From positions 124,001 through 188,000 of the forward strand of contig MU863901.1 of the NCBI GenBank assembly GCA_033296885.1: a DNA stretch of 64,000 nucleotides, read 5' to 3'. Position numbers and translations under genes: made by a program. The notes beneath the pieces are model-generated. The model was not told the origin of the DNA. It searched no databases and worked only from the letters and a program-made list of their open reading frames with translations. This DNA comes from Triangularia verruculosa. Its lineage: Eukaryota; Ascomycota; Sordariomycetes; Sordariales; Podosporaceae. Positions 57,744-64,000 of the stretch are shown here, one piece after another (position 1 is the stretch's first letter; each line of letters begins with the position of its first letter).

Positions 57744-57829
57744 GTCATCAGTCAAGATTGTCTCTTCATGTATTATATCATAACAAACAACGTTCTCTGT
57801 TCCATCCATCACCACTGTTCACCTTGCAT

Positions 57830-58649
57830 TTACCACCCCTCAATCTTCCCCGTATACTCCACTAGCCTCCCCCCAAACTTCTCCCTCGTCGCCCCCTGCA
57901 CCACCTCAAACATCCCATCCACCGACTCCTCCACCGTCAAGTTCGCATGCTCCAACCCCCAAACCTCCGCAGCCGCGTTCCCCATCTCGGTCCTCACCCA
58001 ACCCGGATCAAGGATAAAACTCGCCAGCCAATTCTCCTCGACATGCAGCCTCATCCCATACCAGTTCAGCATCGTCTTGCTGGGGGCATACGCTGCGCTA
58101 GCCACGTCCGGCCCACCAGTCAACAACCCAGCCCCGGATCCCATCCACGCGTAGATGGGTTGCCTCTCCGGTTTCTCCTCCCTGGCGGCAAGCAAAAGAT
58201 CTCGGGTAGCTTGGAAGAGCGCGACAGGACCCAGCACGTTGACCTCAAAGTGCTCGCGGATGTCTTTTGGGTCGGCGTCTTTGATCAAGGGGTAGACTTT
58301 TGCAATGCCAGCGTTGGCGATAATCGTGTCGATCTTGGTGATCTTGTGCTCTTCACGGAGAGTTTTGACGGCTTGGGCAGCGGAGTTCCATTGTGAAGCG
58401 TCGTATTGGACGAGGATGATGTTTGTGTTGGTGCCCGTGGGGAGGGTGCTCAGAGCTTGGGAGGATGGGGAAGATGGATCGCGAACGAAGGCGATAATAT
58501 TCTGTGCAATGGTGTTAGCGGTCCACTTGGGCTACCTAGGTACCACGGGGTACACGGACATGGTTGAGGAGTTGAAGGTATTTCTTGATCAGCCCAAGCC
58601 CGAGGCCACGGTTTGCGCCTGTGATCAGGACGTTAGTTGTTGTCGACAT
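57830..58649 (-). CDS. Short-chain dehydrogenase/reductase (SDR)
   Basis: Exons 58649-58560 and 58501-57830 encode 253 residues. The Rossmann signature TGANRGLGLGL lies near the N terminus, IIANAGIAK is the NAG block, and the catalytic Tyr/Lys pair is in YAPSKTML. The family is the classical SDR group with NAD(P)H use, similar to fungal ketoreductases and C-factor-like proteins. The intron (58 nt) starts at the uncommon donor GTCCGT, the same donor type as in NDUFA12. Convergent with the DUF3632-like gene (86 bp between stops). Substrate unknown. Confidence 0.88.
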
Positions 58650-59071
58650 TTCTTGAGTGCGAAGACTGATGAGAGGCTTTTCTAAACTGTTGGTCTTGTG
58701 CGCAAATGAGGTAGGCGTGTTTGTTATGTGACGTTAGGGCAAGGCAAATGATCGATGTGTCTTGAGCAAATTCTTATATGTTTATCTGCTCCTGAGGATG
58801 ACAAACCTTCACCAGTAGCATATGGTCCTGGATATTGGATATCTCAGATGGGTAAGGTATTTGTAATCCATGCCCAGTGCGTGTTTTTAGTAGGGTCTCC
58901 ACGTCACCAGCAGCAAAGAACTTTTGCTAGCAGCCTGCCTTTCCAACACACCGCCCGCTCGGGTTTTACAGTTGGCTGCGGTTCGGACTCTGTGCTGTGA
59001 AGTGCTGGGGTATTCCCGAATGATGACAAATTGTGGATATGTCGAGGTTACACCCAGCTATCGAGGTATGT
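58650..59071. other. Upstream region of the SDR gene
   Basis: About 420 bp. Nothing recognised beyond the expected promoter of the SDR (minus) and the 3' end of the hydrolase. Confidence 0.45.
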
Positions 59072-60152
59072 CTACTCCATTTTCTCTCGCATGAACTGCA
59101 CGGTAGCATCCCATGCCTCCTCAGCTGCTGTGTAGCCAGGAATCGCGGTAAAGGCATGGCACGCACCCGGGTATATCTTGACAATAGCCTCACTCCCAGC
59201 AATCATCCACTTGGTGCTCATCAGCAGAGTGTCATCCAGCAAAGGATCCTCTGTCCCGCACAGAAACAGCGCTGGTGGAAGCTTTCCTCCTGGTGCGGCC
59301 CTCGCCAAACCTTGCATGTCCTCATAAATGGGTGACACGAGTGGATTCCGCCGCTCCTCAATCGTCATGCCCGGAGTATAGGCCAGCGCGAAACCCAGCA
59401 TCTTCTCGTTGTTGGCAATGACTGGTCTCTTGAACGTGGCTGCCATGGGCAGGTTCTGAGTGACGTCGAACCAACCGTAAAGAAGAATGAGACCAGCAAT
59501 CTGGTAGTTGGGTCGTGAACGGATAAGATGGAAGGCTGTTTCTGCACTCAGGTTACCACCTGCAGATTCACCGCTAATGAAGAGGAGTTTGGAACCGAAT
59601 GCTGATTCACCGCTGTCGACGAGATATTCGGCGACGTCGAAGCAGTCATGAATCTGAGCAGGCCAGGGGTCCTCGGGTGTACGCCGGTAGTCGACTGATA
59701 TTGCCGTCAGCTGGAAAGTGTTGGCGTAGTCCCTGAGTTTTCCATCTTGACTAATTACGGATTGAATGTGAGCTCATCATGTCATCGTAAAAGCAAATCC
59801 GAGCTACCTACTGTTGGTGAGTACCCATGACAAATCCACCGCCGTGAATATGGAGGAACAGTCCCTTGCTCGCTTGGCCATTGTCAGGGCTGTAGACACG
59901 GACGGCGATGTCTCGACCGTTATCTCTTGAGGGTATCTGGGCGTCCTTTGCTGCAGGAAGATAGACAGGGGCAGCGAAGCCAGTCTCACCCCTTTCTCGC
60001 ATCTCGCGGAATCTCACTGGGCCGACTTCTTGCCATGTTGGAACACCGGAAGTTGCTCTTTCGATGAAGTTGTTGACGTTGATCGTTTCCTCGGTCACGC
60101 TCTCTGGGGCAAACTTGGAAGCGTCGAGGATGATATCGCTAGTGAGAGGCAT
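59072..60152 (-). CDS. Alpha/beta hydrolase, hormone-sensitive-lipase-like esterase
   Basis: Exons 60152-59812 and 59750-59072 encode 339 residues. The oxyanion-hole motif HIHGGGFVMG is in exon 1. The nucleophile elbow GESAGGN (Ser), the Asp in CGTEDPLLDD and the catalytic His in GACHAF are in exon 2. This set defines HSL-type carboxylesterases. There is no signal peptide, so it is probably cytosolic. The intron (61 nt, GTAGGT to TTAG) joins the HGGG block to YANTFQLTAIS in phase. Substrate unknown; small acyl esters are typical. Confidence 0.9.
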
Positions 60153-61365
60153 GATGTTCGCTGCGTCAAAAAATAACCTGAAACTTGCGGGTTGTGAACT
60201 TGTTGTTCGCGGTAAAATTTTGAAGAGGCTGGAAGTTGCTAGCCACCTAATAAATATCGGCTCTTCTCAAGGAGGGGTAGCAGTAACCACGGCTCCTTAT
60301 GCTGTTGGGGTAATTATATGCTGTTGGTAAGCCACTGAGCGCCACCAACTGCAACACGGATGGAATCCTAGGGTGAAAACAACGGCGCTTCAGGTATACA
60401 ACGAGTATAGCCCTATGTTTGAGTCAGGATCGTCCAAAGTAGCGGAGTTTTTCAATGTCATCAGAGCTGAGCCCCGCACCTTGATGTGTGCCAGTTGTTG
60501 TGCAAAGGACAGAGCAGGACCGACCCCACCGAGTTTACGTGCCGAGTTCCACAGCAGCAGACTGACGAATCCTCTCTCAATTTCTATATATCGAGCTTGC
60601 CTGTCATGACGAAAGCTGTAGGCTCTTTGAAGGTATTCAAACCCCGTCATTCTGGTTGTTAACACCACCTATCAGACGGGCTATCTCCGACCCTGCTTAT
60701 ACCCAGCACCCGACGGATCCCGATTCCAGTCACAACCACTAATCATGACTAAGGTATGCAATCCTGCAAGCGGAGCAGAAGTTGTGGATCGCGCGCACGA
60801 GAGATGGATCTCGCATGTCTCGGAACAAGAACTCTAGTGGCGATCTTTCCAAAGAGGCTCCATGCCAGACCTGTTTGCCTGGTTTCTCCAAACCACCGAC
60901 TCGGAGCTACTTGGCTCGGCGAAGAGTTATCGCCTGTTGGCAACATCTTGATACGTAATGTGGCATTATCATGAACCGGACCTTCGTATCAGGTTCTCCA
61001 TCCGAAAAGATAGAAATAGGTTTGGGGTGCATTGAATGGTAGGGAAGTACGTCTATGATAACTTTGCAAAAGCAGGATATATTAGTATCTCTACTTTCGA
61101 ACGGACGGTTCGTCTTGGCCCTTGCCTGAGGTTGCATCTCTATGTAGCTTTCGCCAGCGGCGACCACCTATACTTCAAGTCCGAGAGTGTATCGTTGCGT
61201 CGCTTCCAATCTATCCATGTCCGCTAGGTAATACACCTCTACCAAACCAATGGGCTCCTGAATAAACTGATAAATCCCTCGTCCCCAATTTCCACTTTTT
61301 GAACGGCCGTCGTAGGTTTTGGAACTTCGTCATTTTTCTCAATACACTGCAGTTACATCACCAAA
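60153..61365. other. Intergenic spacer
   Basis: About 1.2 kb. Short frames on both strands have no recognisable products. It carries the hydrolase promoter on the left and that of the secreted glycoprotein on the right. Confidence 0.45.
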
Positions 61366-62100
61366 ATGAAGCTGGCGGTGAGCATTCTCCCCCTCCTTTT
61401 GTCGTTTCTCGGTACAGTATCTGCCCTCGATGACACCAACAGTACAGCAGAGTTAGGCCAGGGACCGTATCATTACAGCTTTGGTATCAACACTCCGTTT
61501 ATCAGCGCCTGTAGCAACAAGACCGTTGACATCAACTTCCAGTGGTCTATCAATGGTTTTCAATACACGACCACATCGACCTTCATGTCGCCTGCTGAAG
61601 AGTCGGCACAGAAACCGAGCATCGAGTTAACATACATCAGCCTCAACATCACGAACCCAGCCATAGGCGGCACAGCCCTCTGCAACACTACTGTTGACGG
61701 CCCTATACCAACCTCACCTATCATCTGGCGTTGCGACAAGTGGCTTGCAACTGACGAAGGGACGTATGGCACTGGCGGCCGACATGGACCCCGGCTTTCT
61801 CTGAAGCTTGTTGAGAGGAACTTGACCCTGCACGATGGCTGGCATTGCGCGGAGTCAAGAAAAGTGTCCGGCGGAAGGTTTGTGTCCCCCATACTTGCTG
61901 TGTCCGTGAATGATTCTGACGACGCCTTGTGCAGCATACAATACAGTGGGAGAGGCCTAGTTGGGATTGAGTTCTCCCAATGCACTGGGGCTTCCTCGAT
62001 TACGGGAGACTGGAAGCCTGGTCAGATATACTCGCAGAGAACAATAGGCTGCCGCGCAGATGAGATTAACGTCAAGCCATACTACTTGCTTGGGGTCTAG
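61366..62100 (+). CDS. Secreted glycoprotein of unknown function
   Basis: A single exon encodes 244 residues starting with a clear signal peptide (MKLAVSILPLLLSFLGTVSA). Six N-x-S/T sites (NST, NKT, NIT, NTT, NLT, NDS) and several cysteines (in FISACSN, ALCNTT, WRCDKW, WHCAES, LCSIQ, FSQCTG, GCRAD) suit a disulfide-bonded, glycosylated extracellular protein. No domain is recognised. The frame is intact and there is a CT-rich leader. It could be a host- or substrate-interacting secreted protein, but I have no evidence for that. Confidence 0.7.
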   Translation: MKLAVSILPLLLSFLGTVSALDDTNSTAELGQGPYHYSFGINTPFISACSNKTVDINFQWSINGFQYTTTSTFMSPAEESAQKPSIELTYISLNITNPAIGGTALCNTTVDGPIPTSPIIWRCDKWLATDEGTYGTGGRHGPRLSLKLVERNLTLHDGWHCAESRKVSGGRFVSPILAVSVNDSDDALCSIQYSGRGLVGIEFSQCTGASSITGDWKPGQIYSQRTIGCRADEINVKPYYLLGV

Positions 62101-62719
62101 TAAGAACTCGTCGTTTTTTTGCAGTGAAGGATATCTGTGATCCATGACTGACTTTGGTGTAGCTCGGGCGACCCATTTTTTCAGGTGATTGGCTGACGCA
62201 TCAATATATAAGGTAGAACGAAAATGGTCGAATAACAACAACAGGGCGAGGCTTGTAGAATCATTTCTGACCTTGCAGCATGTTAAACATGTTTTCGCGA
62301 TGGTACATACAACCTGGGGGACGGAAAATCCCATAGCTCTGGAGACCCAGCACAGAAAATGAAACATATAGCCCAAGATATCCTGAAACATAAAATCCCT
62401 GAATCAATTTGTCTATTTTCAGCAATCATTCTTCTAGCAAAAATATGGGTGAAAAGGGGGTGAATAAGGGGGTGTACAGTACGTGTATTTAGTGTGCACA
62501 GTGTGCACACTGTTTGGGCCACAACCTTACTCCAGAAAAAATTCACACTTTTGGCTGCCCACTGTGATGTCAAGCCACAGGCCCCAGTTCTCACTCTCAC
62601 ATTCACTCTCGACCCTCTCATTCATAATCCCATCTATCTCCCCGGCCAAGATCTATCCAGCTGGGATTTTCATAACCCATCCCACATCGAATTTTCCGAC
62701 TCAATCAAGCACACAAAAA
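62101..62719. other. Spacer with palindrome upstream of YAR1
   Basis: About 620 bp. It includes the 14-bp perfect palindrome CAGTGTGCACACTG at 62499-62512, about 210 bp upstream of the YAR1 start codon. Otherwise nothing recognised. Confidence 0.5.
62499..62512. promoter_or_regulatory. Perfect 14-bp palindrome in the YAR1 upstream region
   Basis: The sequence CAGTGTGCACACTG is its own reverse complement and the 10-mer preceding it (AGTGTGCACA) repeats part of it. Its position suggests a dimeric transcription-factor site, but no factor can be assigned. Confidence 0.3.
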
Positions 62720-63359
62720 ATGGCCCCAGTCCAGCTCTCAGAGGAGCAAATCGACGACCTCATCTACCTTGCCCGTGTTGGTGAGAAAGATGAGCTCTCC
62801 ACCTTCGTCTCGGAGCTCATCGAGAGCAGCACCAGCGAGCCAAAACCCTCTGCCGCAGATATTCTCGCAGCGGCGGTAGACGACACCAAAAAGAACACAT
62901 GCTTGCACATGGCCAGCGCCAACGGTCATGTTGGTGAGTGAAGTCTAATTTGATGTTCCTCAACATGGCACTGACAATTTGACAGAAATTGTCGAGTACA
63001 TCCTCTCCCAATTCACACCCGCACCCAAGGAGCAAAAACAAGGCTTCCTCGACGCCACAAATGAGTTCGGCAACACAGGGCTGCATTGGGCTGCCCTGAA
63101 CGGGCACTTGCCTGTTGTCAAGCTCTTGGTGGACAACGGGGCATCTGTCGCGCTGGCCAACGACAAGAATTACATTCCCCTTGACTTGGCGAGTTTTAGC
63201 GAGAAGATCGATGTGGTGGATTACTTCCTTAAGGAAGTCCGGGAGATGGAGGCTGAGAACGCAAAGGAGGGCCTTGGTGAGGCGGTGGCCGATGTGAAGA
63301 TGGAGGATGGGGAGGAGAATGAGGGCCCGTCAAAAGGAAAGGAGAAGGAGTCAAGTTGA
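62720..63359 (+). CDS. YAR1: Yar1-type ankyrin-repeat protein (ribosomal protein chaperone family)
   Basis: Exons 62720-62933 and 62986-63359 encode 195 residues. Two ankyrin repeats are visible: TCLHMASANGHVEIVEYIL and GLHWAALNGHLPVVKLLVD, followed by a partial third (YIPLDLA). A helical N terminus (LSEEQIDDLIYLARVG) precedes them, and an acidic and lysine-rich tail ends the protein. In yeast, Yar1 is a chaperone for the 40S protein Rps3, and size and architecture match that family. The 52-nt intron has GTGAGT, CTGAC and CAG, and the joined codon is the Glu of HVEIVE. Convergent with the methyltransferase (85 bp between stops). Confidence 0.8.
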
Positions 63360-63444
63360 GGGGAGTGAATGATACCAAAACAAAACAATATAAACAACCG
63401 AAAAAACGCTCTTTGATTTGCTATTGCGGCTTTTGTGATATTCC

Positions 63445-63988
63445 TTACTCCGGCTTCAAAGCATACATCCTTACTGGCAATAATCCGCTACTCTGGAAAC
63501 CCTTTTGCAATTCAACCTGCACTAACTTCAAGTTCGCTTCCTTAAAGATGCGCCTGAACGTCGGATCCTCTCTGTTTTGTGTCAGCTCCATCTTCCCAGC
63601 ACTCGGCCTGCAAAAGAAAACATACCTCGTCACACTACTATCCAGCTCGTCAAAGTCATCCTTCCCAGATGTGCTGTTATTCTCCTTCACCACGATAAAA
63701 CCGCCCTTCTCGACATCCAACGCAGTCTTGCACCTTTCGAGGAACCTCACCAGCTGCTCGTCCGTCAGATGCCCCACACACCACTGTATCCAAATCAAAT
63801 CATACTTCTCCCCGTCTTGCACCTCTGTCGCGGGATCCCACTGCTCCAGCCCCATGTTCCATACCTTGCCGACCCCCGGTTTACCCTTGAGCTCATCGGT
63901 GAACTTTTGAATGGGCTCGATGACGTCGACTTGGTTCGCGATACCATCGAGTAGAAGCCCGGTTGTTACACGTCCAATTCTACCTTCC
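63445..63988 (-). CDS. Protein alpha-N-terminal methyltransferase (NTMT1/Tae1-like), 3' exon
   Basis: This is the last exon, and the 5' part lies beyond the right end of the window. An acceptor (TTTAACAG) at 63990-63989 opens the exon with EGRIGRVTTGLLLDG, the end of the SAM-binding motif I. Then come VDVIEP (motif II), YDLIWIQWCVGHL (with the Gln-Trp-Cys of the substrate pocket) and ENNSTSGKD. The protein ends VRMYALKPE. The family methylates the N-terminal alpha-amino group of proteins with an X-P-K start, including ribosomal proteins; it sits next to YAR1, another ribosome-linked gene, though adjacency alone proves nothing. The fragment is 181 codons with a 1-nt phase overhang. Confidence 0.82.
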
Positions 63989-64000
63989 CTGTTAAAAAAC

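Overview
The window is nuclear DNA of a filamentous ascomycete, most likely a Sordariomycete near Sordariales. The reasons are coding exons split by 50-65 nt GT-AG introns with CTRAC-type branch sites, GC-rich third codon positions, fungus-specific families (AA9 LPMO, fungal GH5 endoglucanase, GT31 and GT2 glycosyltransferases, DUF3632-like), and long gene-poor AT-richer spacers. I read gene models by eye, joining exons on reading phase, splice signals and family conservation. No alignment or transcript evidence was available.

Layout. 1-9 kb: an AT-rich repeat, a methionine-permease-type transporter, an AA9 LPMO, then a 3.2 kb spacer with a tRNA-like relic. 9-17 kb: mitochondrial PGS1 and complex I NDUFA12 share a 345 bp divergent promoter; next come an orphan gene lacking a visible first exon, a kinase-fold protein and a lysine-rich-tailed protein. 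17.8-21.4 kb: a five-exon mitochondrial NAD(P) transhydrogenase. 23-29 kb: a secreted-enzyme block, all on the plus strand (AA9 LPMO, GH5 endoglucanase, beta-propeller phytase with EGF-like modules). 29-33.5 kb: gene-poor, with a decayed 2-oxoglutarate oxygenase and a Gly-rich small protein. 33.5-45.5 kb: an acetoacetate-decarboxylase-like secreted or anchored protein, two unrelated P450s, a disordered protein and a secreted SGNH esterase. 46.9-52.8 kb: divergent GT31 and GT2 glycosyltransferases and a zinc-type MDR oxidoreductase. 53-64 kb: a small secreted protein, a protein with an MGC lipidation-type N terminus, a DUF3632-like protein, an SDR, an HSL-type hydrolase, a secreted glycoprotein, YAR1, and the 3' end of a protein N-terminal methyltransferase.

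Functional themes. (1) Extracellular nutrient acquisition: two LPMOs, GH5, phytase, SGNH esterase, permease. The LPMOs should act with the GH5 on cellulose or other glucans. (2) Mitochondrial bioenergetics and cardiolipin: PGS1, NDUFA12, NNT. (3) Cell-surface glycan synthesis: the GT2/GT31 pair.

The most notable non-genic signals are a family of about 220-260 bp elements with roughly 30 bp terminal inverted repeats and a core of degenerate 21-bp tandem units (three clear copies, one decayed), and a recurrent TAGGTACCTA palindrome in spacers.
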